Below, piece after piece: positions 1 through 8,394 of a DNA stretch of 64,000 bases. The notes under the pieces were generated by a model. It saw only the letters and a list, made by a program, of their open reading frames with translations, ran no database searches and was not told the DNA's origin. A program made the translations under genes and the position numbers. How positions within the stretch are numbered: the first letter of the stretch is position 1; every line of letters starts with the position of its first letter. The stretch is from contig CANLMQ010000023.1 of assembly GCA_947492175.1 (NCBI GenBank), forward strand, positions 1 through 64,000, read 5' to 3'. This stretch comes from an uncultured Draconibacterium sp. Its GTDB lineage: Bacteria; Bacteroidota; Bacteroidia; Bacteroidales; Prolixibacteraceae.

Positions 1-48
1 GTCAGCGCCGATGGTACTGCGTAAAAGTGGGAGAGTAGGTCGCTGCCA
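1..48 (+). rRNA. rrf: 5S ribosomal RNA, 3' end (partial)
   Basis: The first ~48 bases match the conserved 3' half of bacterial 5S rRNA: a GCGCCGATGGTACTGC block, then GTGGGAGAGTAGGTCGCTGCC-like sequence closing the molecule. The 5' portion lies outside the window. A strong intrinsic terminator follows ten bases later. This implies that a 16S-23S-5S operon ends here. The exact 3' end is uncertain by a few bases. Confidence 0.93.
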
Positions 49-57
49 ATTTAATCC

Positions 58-91
58 AAAGCCCGTGTTCTTCTGAGCACGGGCTTTTTTT
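58..91 (+). terminator. Intrinsic terminator of the rRNA operon
   Basis: A perfect 10-bp stem AAAGCCCGTG / CACGGGCTTT encloses a 10-base loop and is followed directly by a T run. It sits just after the 5S 3' end, as expected for the end of an rrn operon. Confidence 0.92.
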
Positions 92-195
92 ATTGTATTA
101 ATTTACTATTCTTAGTTCATCTTGTTTTTGTAAGCCAATTAAAACTGCTGTTTGAAGAAAATGATTTTTGGTGCTTCTGATTTCAGAATAGACGA

Positions 196-203
196 TATCT
201 TTG
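196..203 (+). promoter_or_regulatory. Bacteroidota -7 element upstream of the Crp-family gene
   Basis: TATCTTTG matches the TAnnTTTG consensus 32 bases before the start codon. No clear TTTG -33 box is seen at the usual spacing. Confidence 0.5.
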
Positions 204-235
204 TTTTTTCGAATCTGTAGTGAAAAAGTATTGCC

Positions 236-808
236 ATGGAAGGATTTATCAACTACTTACAACAGCACATTTCGTTAACCGAAAGCGAGATTGAGACTAT
301 AAATGAAAATGTTTATCTCGAGCATATTCCTGCAAAATCGTTTGTTCTTCAGGCCGGAGAAACATGCAAACGTCTTGGTTTTATTACAAGTGGTGTAATA
401 CGGATGTTCTTTTATGATACGGAAGGAAATGAAATTGTACGTTGTTTCCATAATGAAAACCATTTTTTTGGAGACCTCTCCAGTTATCAGAACAATACAA
501 TTTCCGATCAGTACATACAGGCCGTAACCGATTGTTCCATCGTTTTCTTTAACCGCGAAAACGACAATCATTTGTATAAAACGCTGGAGAAGTGGCCACT
601 GTTAATTCGGAAATTTACCGAGGAGGCTTTTGTTCAAAAAATCGATCGCAGCACCAACCTGATTCATGCCGACGCTAAAACAAAATACCTCCATTTTTTA
701 ACCAAACATGCTGATATTGCACAACGCGTACCCCTTGGCGATATTGCATCGTACCTGGGAATAGCACAACAATCGCTTAGCCGCATACGAAAAAATATCA
801 CCCTTTAA
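236..808 (+). CDS. Crp/Fnr-family transcriptional regulator
   Basis: This 190-residue protein has an N-terminal cyclic-nucleotide-binding-type beta-roll (about residues 20-115, with the PAKSFVLQAGE...GFITSGVIRMFF pattern). A C-terminal helix-turn-helix (about 140-188, VPLGDIASYLGIAQQSLSRI) is built like the small Crp-like regulators common in Bacteroidota. Those usually do not depend on cAMP and often control a neighbouring oxidoreductase. The gene directly downstream in the same direction is an SDR reductase, a plausible target. The ATG is preceded by a TAnnTTTG -7 box at a suitable distance. The ligand is unknown. Confidence 0.9.
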   Translation: MEGFINYLQQHISLTESEIETINENVYLEHIPAKSFVLQAGETCKRLGFITSGVIRMFFYDTEGNEIVRCFHNENHFFGDLSSYQNNTISDQYIQAVTDCSIVFFNRENDNHLYKTLEKWPLLIRKFTEEAFVQKIDRSTNLIHADAKTKYLHFLTKHADIAQRVPLGDIASYLGIAQQSLSRIRKNITL

Positions 809-889
809 TCGCTTTTTAACAAATGTGAAAAATTAAGCCCCGTTTTTGTCAGACTTTTGCCCTTGTATTAATTCTAAAATTGAAAACAG

Positions 890-1888
890 ATGAAAACAAG
901 AAAAAAATGTTTGGTAACAGGGGCCAATGGCCATTTAGGAAATAACCTGGTAAAAGAACTTACAAAACAAGGTTATGAGGTTCGGGCAAGTGTACGTAAC
1001 CTTAAAAATACGGCACCTTTTGATGGCGTGGATTGCGAAGTAGTTTACGCAGACATTACAGATAAAAAATCGCTGTTGGCTGCCATGAAGGATTTTGATG
1101 TTCTATTTCATGTGGCTGCGGCATTTAAACATTGGGCGGTGGATGCCGAAAAGGAAATTATGGAACCTAATATTTTTGGAACACAGAATGTAATTGAAGC
1201 AGCTGCCGAAATGAATATCAGAAAAATGATTCTGGTTAGTTCCATTGCTGCAATCGACCACAGTGTTGCTCCGATGAATGAAAAGGAGTGGGCAAAAGAT
1301 TTCCCGAATCCATACTACGAAGCTAAACAGAAAGCAGAACAACTGGCCTGGCAGATGGCCGAAGATTTGAACCTTGAGTTAATTACAGTTCTGCCTTCGT
1401 CGATGATCGGTCCTGATATTTACGGGCGTTTAACTCCCAGCATGAATGTTATGCGCAGTATTGTAAAAGGCGACTTGCCTTTTGATCCTGCTTTTAGCCT
1501 GAACTTTGTAGATGTAAAAGATGTGGCAAAGGGTATTGTGTTAGCCGAACAAAATGGTAAACGAGGCAACCGTTACATCCTGGCAACCGAACCATCAGTA
1601 TCAACAAGTGATTTGGTGAAGATTGCCAAAAAACTGTATCCCGAATTGGAAGTGGCTCCTGTATTGCCAAAAGAACAATTGCTTACCATTGCTGAAAAAA
1701 TGGAGGATGAAAGTAAAATTACAGGCGAAGCACCTTTTTTACTAGTGGGAAATGTTGAACATTATTACAAGGCTGATGCACGAATGGATATTCGCAAGGC
1801 CCGAAAAGAACTGGGGTATCAGCCACGTGAAATTGAGGAGGTGATTGTTGAAACTTTTCATTACCTGAAAAACATCAACATTGAGTAG
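890..1888 (+). CDS. Extended SDR NAD(P)-dependent epimerase/reductase (dihydroflavonol-reductase-like)
   Basis: A 332-residue cytosolic short-chain dehydrogenase of the extended type. The N-terminal Rossmann motif GANGHLG is at about residues 11-17. A VSSIAA strand precedes the catalytic Tyr and Lys (YYEAK, about residues 138-142), and the PSSMIGP loop follows. The length and motifs fit the dihydroflavonol 4-reductase/3-beta-HSD-like group, which reduces a carbonyl on a small molecule. The substrate cannot be told from the sequence. It lies 81 bases after the Crp-like regulator in the same direction and is followed by a structured terminator. Confidence 0.88.
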   Translation: MKTRKKCLVTGANGHLGNNLVKELTKQGYEVRASVRNLKNTAPFDGVDCEVVYADITDKKSLLAAMKDFDVLFHVAAAFKHWAVDAEKEIMEPNIFGTQNVIEAAAEMNIRKMILVSSIAAIDHSVAPMNEKEWAKDFPNPYYEAKQKAEQLAWQMAEDLNLELITVLPSSMIGPDIYGRLTPSMNVMRSIVKGDLPFDPAFSLNFVDVKDVAKGIVLAEQNGKRGNRYILATEPSVSTSDLVKIAKKLYPELEVAPVLPKEQLLTIAEKMEDESKITGEAPFLLVGNVEHYYKADARMDIRKARKELGYQPREIEEVIVETFHYLKNINIE

Positions 1889-1929
1889 ACGGAATAGATA
1901 ATACCTAAAAGATGTAGTTTTGTATTTAG

Positions 1930-1988
1930 TACCGGTTATGGCGTACTACTTTGTTTGTAAAGTAATGTGTCTGGCCGGTATCTTTTTT
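1930..1988 (+). terminator. Branched terminator-like hairpin after the SDR gene
   Basis: TACCGG (1930-1935) pairs with CCGGTA (1975-1980). Nested inside, TACTTT (1947-1952) pairs with AAAGTA (1959-1964). A run of six T follows at once. This suits termination of the upstream plus-strand gene. Confidence 0.6.
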
Positions 1989-2076
1989 GTTCCTTGTCTG
2001 GGGAATGGTCACATGGCATACCCTGACATTTTTCTTTGAACTTGAAATAGAATGGGGCAGATAACAGATAAACAAA

Positions 2077-2115
2077 GCCCGGGATTGTATTGATTTTAAG
2101 AATACAGTTCCGGGC
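2077..2115 (-). terminator. Terminator of the propeller-transglutaminase gene
   Basis: On the minus strand, GCCCGGAACTGTATT pairs with AATACAATCCCGGGC (one or two mismatches), followed by TTTGTTT. It lies 20 bases after the stop of the minus-strand gene. Confidence 0.7.
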
Positions 2116-2136
2116 TGTTAAGATATACCAGACGGC

Positions 2137-3816
2137 TTATTCGCATTCGTTTACCGGCATATAGATTTCATCTTTTTTTGCTTTTAAAGATTGAGCATCG
2201 ATGTTTACCGGCAGCCAGTCGCCGTAATGAGTAATGTTCAGGTTGGTTTTTGGTTCTGTGGTATAACGTTCATTGCTGTTGTAGGTCCACTCCATGGTTT
2301 CAGAGCCTCCACCCGACTGGGTGGTAATCAGTGCTTCGTTGCGCACCAATCCAATAGGAAAGGCTTGATCCCTGGGCGATGTACGGTCGCCGTGAGTGGG
2401 ATCGGTGGGCACCCATCCGAAGTTAGGCAGGTAAACCTCCACCCAACGATGATAAACATCGTCCATACTGGCCTCGTCTTTTTTTATCCAGGTTGAACCC
2501 ACATAACGGGCAGGTAATCCTGCTGCTTTACAAAGCGAAATAAAAACAAAAGTATATTCCGAACAGGAACCGTGGCCTTGCGACAGTACTGTTGGAGCCA
2601 TATCCCAGGCTCCGTCCATTAGGTAATGCAAATGTCCGATTAGATACTGGTGTAGTTTACGCACAATCCAGTACGGATTCTGCTCGTCGCCAACTACTTT
2701 CTTTACCGTATTTTGTACAATCTCGTGGTTGATCTGGTATTTGTCGTTGTCGCCCAAATACTGATCTTTTATTTGTTGTGGTATTTCACTTAAAGTTCCC
2801 ACTTGTTCGGGATACAAGAAGTAACGTACATCGTACGAGTTAAAGGTAGTGGTCATTTCCGATGTAGCTCTTTCACCGGGTTTGATATCCTTGTACGAAA
2901 AGTGAGCAGTAGTGAGGTCCCATTTGTCGGTTATAAAATCAGCGGGCTTTTTATTGTAGGTTATATTGTCAATATCTTGATTGGGACGGTTCTCGGGTAC
3001 TCCCAGGTATACATCCAGGGTTTTAATTTTCCCCGGTCCAAAACACTCTACATTATGGGTAAACACCACTTTGTGTGTTTTTTTATTTTTACGGATATAC
3101 TTCACTCCATCGCGGATTGTCATTTCATAAATAGTATTATCCTCATGGTCTACATTCCACAACTTATTGTCGTGCACTGCCAAACCGAAAGAATGTGGAC
3201 CAGGGGCATCGAGAATTACAATAACGTACCCGGTTGACGGATCAACCATGTAAATTTCATTCTGTATCCGGTCTGAGATCCATAAATATTTTCCGTCGAA
3301 AGTCATTCCTTTGGGATCTTTTGCCGGTGAAGGGAAAGATCTAATGGTGGCCCCATCTTCGGGACTGAACTGAATGACTTTGTCTTTACTGTCGTCAACG
3401 CACCAGAGGTATCTTCCATCCCAGGTTAATCCCATCGGACTACTTGAGGGCGCTCTCAGTGTTTTTAAAATGGTTCCGTCTTTCGGATCAATTTTAAAGA
3501 TCATACCATCGCGGTCTTCTGATTTGTTGGTTCGTCCCCTAAAATCGGCGTTCCATAAATATTCGCCATCCCAGGTCAAGCCCATTGGCCAGTAGGCTGG
3601 CGATTCAATCTCTGATATTACTTTCCCATTATCAGGATTGAGGCAATAAATTTTATCGGAACCCCGGTCTGAAAGCCAGAGATTTTTCCCGTCGAAACAT
3701 AATCCGGTAGGAAAGGTTCCCGGAGTTTTAAACGATTTCTTTACCTGCCCTGAATGAGAAAAGGCAGCAAAGCTGTACATCAGGGCTGCACAAAGAAGTA
3801 AGAGACAGTTTTTCAT
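2137..3816 (-). CDS. Secreted beta-propeller plus transglutaminase-like protein
   Basis: A 559-residue protein with a signal peptide at residues 1-20 (hydrophobic core CLLLLCAALMYSFAAF). Residues ~25-240 hold five or six repeats of about 45 residues with the pattern P.GL.wDGkyLW..D..., typical of NHL/SMP-30-like propeller blades. A transglutaminase/protease-like domain follows at about residues 370-500. It carries the Cys in HGSCSEYTF, the His in YHRWVEVYL and the Asp in WVPTDPTHGD, so the triad is intact. Exported members of this superfamily may act as peptidases or amidases, and the substrate is unknown. The gene is monocistronic with its own terminator. A second, unrelated transglutaminase-like lipoprotein is encoded near 47 kb. 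Confidence 0.87.
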   Translation of the reverse strand: MKNCLLLLCAALMYSFAAFSHSGQVKKSFKTPGTFPTGLCFDGKNLWLSDRGSDKIYCLNPDNGKVISEIESPAYWPMGLTWDGEYLWNADFRGRTNKSEDRDGMIFKIDPKDGTILKTLRAPSSSPMGLTWDGRYLWCVDDSKDKVIQFSPEDGATIRSFPSPAKDPKGMTFDGKYLWISDRIQNEIYMVDPSTGYVIVILDAPGPHSFGLAVHDNKLWNVDHEDNTIYEMTIRDGVKYIRKNKKTHKVVFTHNVECFGPGKIKTLDVYLGVPENRPNQDIDNITYNKKPADFITDKWDLTTAHFSYKDIKPGERATSEMTTTFNSYDVRYFLYPEQVGTLSEIPQQIKDQYLGDNDKYQINHEIVQNTVKKVVGDEQNPYWIVRKLHQYLIGHLHYLMDGAWDMAPTVLSQGHGSCSEYTFVFISLCKAAGLPARYVGSTWIKKDEASMDDVYHRWVEVYLPNFGWVPTDPTHGDRTSPRDQAFPIGLVRNEALITTQSGGGSETMEWTYNSNERYTTEPKTNLNITHYGDWLPVNIDAQSLKAKKDEIYMPVNECE

Positions 3817-4321
3817 ATGATTGAAATTGTTTATTTATTAGGTATCATATGGAACTCGCACTCTAATCATTACCAATTGTGTTTTGACTAAACATGCTCG
3901 TTTCATTCGTTATTATTTTGATTTTGGTGATATTATATCTTTTTCTGGCTTGTGCATTCAGACGGGTAACTTGCTGCTTAATTATCGCTTTTTGTTTTAA
4001 TTAAACGTTCATATCGTATTAAAGTCAGTATTTTGCAAGTCTAAAATATTTATTATTTCAATATAAAAGACAGGGAATTTGCTTTTAAAATTATGATTCT
4101 TTTCATGTAATGATTGCATTTGATGCAAGTTCTCCAGATTTAAGTGCTCTGTGAAAGTTCGAGTTTTGATTGGCCGAAGTATTCTCCTGACCAGATCTCT
4201 TATCTTTGCACGCAAGTTGAAAAAGATAAGGGGATAAGGCAAATTTATGATTCAAGATAAAAGAAAGGATACTTCTCAAACTTATGTTTAACCGCTCTTT
4301 TGACTAATTGCCTGGGAAGCA
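3817..4321. other. Intergenic region without a convincing gene
   Basis: This very AT-rich stretch lies between two minus-strand genes. It should hold the promoter of the propeller-transglutaminase gene, but I see no clear TAnnTTTG box. A 77-codon minus-strand reading frame (4009-4242) has no recognisable features and I do not call it. Confidence 0.5.
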
Positions 4322-4358
4322 AAAAAGGAACCACATGATTTACACGTGATTCCTTTTT
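4322..4358 (-). terminator. Terminator of the S9 peptidase gene (probably bidirectional)
   Basis: On the minus strand, AAAAAGGAATCACGTG pairs with CATGTGGTTCCTTTTT (wobble pairs included), ending in a T run. It lies about 50 bases beyond the stop of the S9 peptidase gene. Confidence 0.8.
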
Positions 4359-4406
4359 ACAAAATTCAGAAGACCATGGGGAGTTCTGAATCAGTATGAT
4401 ATGAGA

Positions 4407-7010
4407 TTATTGTGGCCGTTTTTTACTCGGTGTCATTTTGTGCTCACGACGCATTTCAAAAATATCGGCATCGAGCGAATAATCTCCAATCAGGTATTTG
4501 CAGAAATAGTTGGCTTTCAACCAGAAGAAATATTCGGTATGCTCACCAAACCCGTGACGTTGTCCCGGCATGATAAAAAAGTCGAAGCGCTTTTTAGCCT
4601 TTATCAACGCATTTGCCATCCGAATGGTATTTCCTGGATGAACGTTATTGTCCATATCTCCGGTTACAAGCAACAGGTGTCCTTTCAGATTTTTAGCCAG
4701 TTCCGAATTCTTTTCGATATCATAAATAAATTTCGACTCTCCGTTATCGTCAATTTCTTCTTTTACACCATGATGTGTTTCGCTCCACCAGCGGTTGTAG
4801 ATGTTATTTTCGTGGTTTCCGGCCGACGATACAGCTGCTTTGTAAAAATCGGGGTATTGCAACAGGGCAGCAGTCGACATAAATCCACCTCCCGAGTGAC
4901 CTGAAATTCCAACACGTGTAATGTCGATAAATTTATGGCGGTCGGCTAGTTGTTCCAATACATATTTTTTATCGGCCAGGCCATAATCGCGCAAATCGTT
5001 GTATCCGTAATTGTGGTACCATTTCGAGCGGTTTGGATGGCCACCTCGGTTACCCAGTGTAATTACAACAAAACCAAGTTGGGCAATACGGTCGGTTCGG
5101 TCCATACGTGACGAAAATGCGGTATTTACGGCTTCGGTTTGCGGTCCGGGATAAACATATTCTAGAACAGGATAACATTTTGTAGAGTCGAAATTGAAAG
5201 GCTTGTACATGACCCCAAATATGTCGGTAATACCATCGGCAGCTTTGGCTTTAAACACCTCGGGAAATTTGTATCCAGCTGCAAAAAGATTGCTTAGGTC
5301 AGCTGTTTCTAGCTCCATTACCACTTTCCCGTTAATATCTCTTATTTCAGATTTTGGAATGGTGTTTACCCGTGAGTAGTTGTTTACAAAATAACGGTAC
5401 GAATCACTCATTTCAGTGCTGTTGGAATAGTTGCCGCTGTTAAGAAGAGTCAACCCAGTACCGTCAAGATTTACTTTGTATAGATGGTCGTAGTATGGAT
5501 TTTCACCTTTTTCACGTCCGTTGGCAGTGAAGTAAAGTACGCGGTTTTTTTCGTCTACGTTAACAATGTTGCTGCAGTGCCACGAACCCGATGTTATTGG
5601 GTTTTTAAGGTTTCCTTCGCCATCGTACAAATAGAAATGGGCCCATCCGTTGCGTTCCGACCACTGGATAAGTTCCTTGCCATTGTCAACCAGGTGCAGT
5701 TTTTTCAGTTCGTTGTAGGTGTTTAATCTTTCCTCAACAAGCACTTTTACTTCGCCTGATTCGGCATTGGCAACACAAATGTCGATTTTGTGTAGATTAC
5801 GGCTTAAACGGCTAAAGTAAATTTTGTCTGACGATTCAGAAAGCCACGTTCTTGGAGTGAAGTCTTTTAAATTGTCTTTATGCGACAGATTAGCCGAACT
5901 AATACTAATTCGCTGGTCGGCAAAAGCTGCAACATCAATTTCTTTTCCTTCTTTTTTCTCTATATCGAAAACCCATAATTCAGTTTGCGGGGCTTCTTTT
6001 TCTCCCGGCATCTGGTATTTGTACGATTCCAGTTCGGGGCGGGGAGTTTTGGTAACATCAATTACCCAAAGGGCTTTTACATGGCGGCTGTCGGAACGTG
6101 TTAAAGCAAACTTCTTTGAGTCTGGAGACCAGAGTATATAAGCCGAACGACGTTTTTTACTTTCTTTTTCAATAGTTTCTTCATCGTCGTTTTCTTTCGG
6201 AGTATAGCCACCGCCAAAAGCATAATTTTTTACTCCTTCGGTAGTGAGCTGGTGTTCAATAATGGTTGAATCCTGTTCGTCTTCTTCCTCTTGTTTTGCT
6301 TTCAGAAAGTTTTCTTTGTCCATCCAGTACAGGTTGTAGTTGCGGGCAAAAACTATAAAACTGCTGTCGGGTGCCATCGATGCCCAGTCCGGATGTTCTT
6401 TTTCCTCTTTCCAATCCTCTTGTTCGTATAATTCACCGGTTTGTATGTTGTATTCTAAATGGAAGACTTTTTTCTTTGGCTTATCCTCTTTTTTCGATTT
6501 TTTATCTTCCTTCTCATTTTCTTCGTCCTTTTTTTCGTTATCCTTTTCCTCTTTGTCCTTCTCTTCTTCTATTGTTTCTGTCTTTTCTTCAGCTTCCTCT
6601 TTTTCTTCCATTTCGGTACTGCTGGTTACGTCGAACTGAAAGACGGTATCGCCTTTTTTAAATTTTGGATTGATAGGAGGCAGGTGTTGCCAGTCGTAAG
6701 GATCTTTGGTTATTTGGGTAATCATTGCTGCCATTTTGTGATTGTCGAAAAGTGGCCTTTTGGTTTTTTTATCCAAATCAACGATATAAAATAACTCTCC
6801 TTCAGGTGTTTTGTACGAATACCAGAACTTGTCGCCTGTTTCGAGCCAGTTGGGTTGCACCGATGTGCTGAAAACCATTCGTTTAATTTTCTCTGGCGAG
6901 AATCGTTCGGCCAGACGATAATTGGCCTGGGTAATTGGCTCGTTTTGTGTAAATCCGGCACTGTTTATAAGCATTAAAGCCAGTGCAAGTAAACTAATTT
7001 TGAATTTCAT
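4407..7010 (-). CDS. Secreted S9-family dipeptidyl-peptidase/prolyl oligopeptidase
   Basis: An 867-residue exported serine peptidase of the DPP IV/prolyl oligopeptidase family, with a signal peptide at residues 1-21. The middle is a DPP IV N-terminal beta-propeller. The C-terminal alpha/beta hydrolase carries the nucleophile motif GHSGGGF, an Asp in GDMDNNVHP and a His in GQRHGFGEH, so the triad is complete. Such enzymes remove dipeptides from oligopeptides in the periplasm. Unusually, residues ~134-181 are an almost uninterrupted Glu/Lys/Asp tract inserted between the first propeller strands. That tract creates long spurious open frames on the other strand. The gene is monocistronic, and its terminator is seen downstream. 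Confidence 0.93.
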   Translation of the reverse strand: MKFKISLLALALMLINSAGFTQNEPITQANYRLAERFSPEKIKRMVFSTSVQPNWLETGDKFWYSYKTPEGELFYIVDLDKKTKRPLFDNHKMAAMITQITKDPYDWQHLPPINPKFKKGDTVFQFDVTSSTEMEEKEEAEEKTETIEEEKDKEEKDNEKKDEENEKEDKKSKKEDKPKKKVFHLEYNIQTGELYEQEDWKEEKEHPDWASMAPDSSFIVFARNYNLYWMDKENFLKAKQEEEDEQDSTIIEHQLTTEGVKNYAFGGGYTPKENDDEETIEKESKKRRSAYILWSPDSKKFALTRSDSRHVKALWVIDVTKTPRPELESYKYQMPGEKEAPQTELWVFDIEKKEGKEIDVAAFADQRISISSANLSHKDNLKDFTPRTWLSESSDKIYFSRLSRNLHKIDICVANAESGEVKVLVEERLNTYNELKKLHLVDNGKELIQWSERNGWAHFYLYDGEGNLKNPITSGSWHCSNIVNVDEKNRVLYFTANGREKGENPYYDHLYKVNLDGTGLTLLNSGNYSNSTEMSDSYRYFVNNYSRVNTIPKSEIRDINGKVVMELETADLSNLFAAGYKFPEVFKAKAADGITDIFGVMYKPFNFDSTKCYPVLEYVYPGPQTEAVNTAFSSRMDRTDRIAQLGFVVITLGNRGGHPNRSKWYHNYGYNDLRDYGLADKKYVLEQLADRHKFIDITRVGISGHSGGGFMSTAALLQYPDFYKAAVSSAGNHENNIYNRWWSETHHGVKEEIDDNGESKFIYDIEKNSELAKNLKGHLLLVTGDMDNNVHPGNTIRMANALIKAKKRFDFFIMPGQRHGFGEHTEYFFWLKANYFCKYLIGDYSLDADIFEMRREHKMTPSKKRPQ

Positions 7011-7195
7011 GTATAAGATATTTTAAATAGATTGTTTCTGTTTCTCGAAGGGCTTAAAAATAGATTTTTATTCTCAACAGATTACTTACATAATTCATGT
7101 TTACGAAGAAGCCGGATTTTTTCGATTATTGGAGAGTAAACCCCGGAACGCCGTTTTTCGTAAAACCTGATAGCTAAATTCAAAATCCGAAAACA

Positions 7196-7483
7196 ATGGA
7201 AATTAAAACTCAGATGATGTTGTTTGGTGTTATGGCTCTGCTTTTTCTAATCTGGAATTGCGTGGTTAGTATACGGATTATGAATTTCCTGAGGGATCGT
7301 GGCGAAAAAATAAATCCGGCAAGCATGCATGTCCGCATATTTAATTCGGCAAAAAAATACCGCGAGTTGACCACTGCTGAAACCGGCAAACCAGGTAAAC
7401 ACTTTGGCCCGTTTTGGATAAGCCTGCTGTTGTTTGCTCTCTTTTTGTTTCTGGGAATTTTATGTGCTATGCAGGAATGTTAA
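7196..7483 (+). CDS. Small two-helix membrane protein, unknown function
   Basis: A 95-residue protein with one hydrophobic helix at the N-terminus (MMLFGVMALLFLIWNCVVSI) and another at the C-terminus (FWISLLLFALFLFLGILCAM). The basic/polar loop between them (about residues 30-70) contains an HVRIFNSAKKYRELT segment. I do not recognise the family. It stands alone between the S9 peptidase and the sigZ island, with no obvious promoter or terminator, but codon use and the balanced topology suggest a real gene. Confidence 0.65.
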   Translation: MEIKTQMMLFGVMALLFLIWNCVVSIRIMNFLRDRGEKINPASMHVRIFNSAKKYRELTTAETGKPGKHFGPFWISLLLFALFLFLGILCAMQEC

Positions 7484-7709
7484 AGTTTTGATTTAAATTC
7501 CTGCTAAAAACGTAACTTCAGGCTTAATCCCATTGGTTGAGGTTGTTTTGTATGCATTAATTACTGATGAATAAACACCTTGTTAAATCCGATTTTACTA
7601 TTTGTTCTGCTTGTTGAAGGTTAATACAAATGTGTTCGATTTTTTCCAGGAACCTCATGTAGTTAGAAAATGGGTGCTCAGTTTTTAATAAGTGCGGGGA
7701 AATAGGATA

Positions 7710-7738
7710 TTTTGCATCCTTTTTAATAAAACTGCGTC
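7710..7738 (+). promoter_or_regulatory. Candidate ECF-type (SigZ) promoter of sigZ
   Basis: TTTTGCATC (7710-7718) is followed, after 16 bases, by CGTC (7735-7738), 23 bases before the sigZ start codon. The same pair of blocks with a 15-base spacer precedes arsM. A -35/-10 pair ending in CGTC is the architecture used by many ECF sigma factors and is unlike the TAnnTTTG housekeeping box. Assignment to SigZ itself is inference. Confidence 0.55.
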
Positions 7739-7761
7739 ACTATAGTAAATGAATGTAAATA

Positions 7762-8331
7762 ATGGAAAAGAAAGAAAATATTCAGATTGAGACCATTTGG
7801 AATGAATATTACGATCAGCTGCTGCTATTTATACGCAAACGGGTTTCGGATAAAGATGAAGCGGAAGATATTCTTCAAAACGTTTTTCTTAAAATTTTAA
7901 CCAATATCAACTCTTTAAAAGATAGTACAAAGATGAAAAGCTGGTTGTTTCAGATTACACGAAATGTCATTGTTGATTACTACAGGAAAACTAAGAAAGC
8001 AGATAATTTGATGGTTTCAGCATCAGGAGAAAAAGAAGAAAACGAGAGTGATGTTATGGAAGTTGTGGAAAGCTGGATTTATCCGTTTATAAGCCGACTT
8101 CCGGAAAAATACAGAGAGGCGTTAATTTTATCAGAGCTAAAAGGTATGTCGCAAAAAGAAGTGGCTGTTCAACAAGGTATTTCTTATACAGCTGCAAAAG
8201 CCAGAATACACAGGGGAAGAATTATGCTTAAGCAAAAACTTACCCAATGTTGTATATTTTATGCCGATAAATATGGTACTATTATGGATTATAAATCGAA
8301 TCCGGATTATTGTAGCTCATGTGATAAGTAG
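7762..8331 (+). CDS. sigZ: ECF RNA polymerase sigma factor, SigZ type
   Basis: A 189-residue ECF sigma factor. Region 2 (about residues 12-75, ending WLFQITRNVIVDYYRK) melts the -10 element. Region 4 (about 112-165, LPEKYREALILSELKGMSQKEVA) is a helix-turn-helix for the -35 element. The tail ends in a Cys-rich segment, YCSSCDK, and short Cys-rich tails are typical of the SigZ family and could bind metal or arsenite. No anti-sigma factor gene is adjacent, so the Cys tail itself may be the sensor (inference). arsM follows after 63 bases and shares a promoter-like motif, so the pair looks like a self-controlled arsenic response. Confidence 0.9.
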   Translation: MEKKENIQIETIWNEYYDQLLLFIRKRVSDKDEAEDILQNVFLKILTNINSLKDSTKMKSWLFQITRNVIVDYYRKTKKADNLMVSASGEKEENESDVMEVVESWIYPFISRLPEKYREALILSELKGMSQKEVAVQQGISYTAAKARIHRGRIMLKQKLTQCCIFYADKYGTIMDYKSNPDYCSSCDK

Positions 8332-8338
8332 CAGTCAG

Positions 8339-8366
8339 TTTTGCATCTTTTTTTTCATTTCCCGTC
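8339..8366 (+). promoter_or_regulatory. Candidate ECF-type (SigZ) promoter of arsM
   Basis: TTTTGCATC (8339-8347), a 15-base T-rich spacer, then CGTC (8363-8366), 28 bases before the arsM ATG. The first block is identical over nine bases to the one upstream of sigZ. Confidence 0.55.
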
Positions 8367-8394
8367 TACTACATGACAAACAGTTAAATTTAAT

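Noticed and set aside
4009..4242. 77-codon minus-strand open frame
   Set aside because: There is no recognisable domain, promoter or start signal, and the composition is like intergenic DNA.
6340..6794. Several overlapping plus-strand frames rich in Ser/Phe/Leu
   Set aside because: They mirror the Glu/Lys-rich tract of the S9 peptidase on the other strand.
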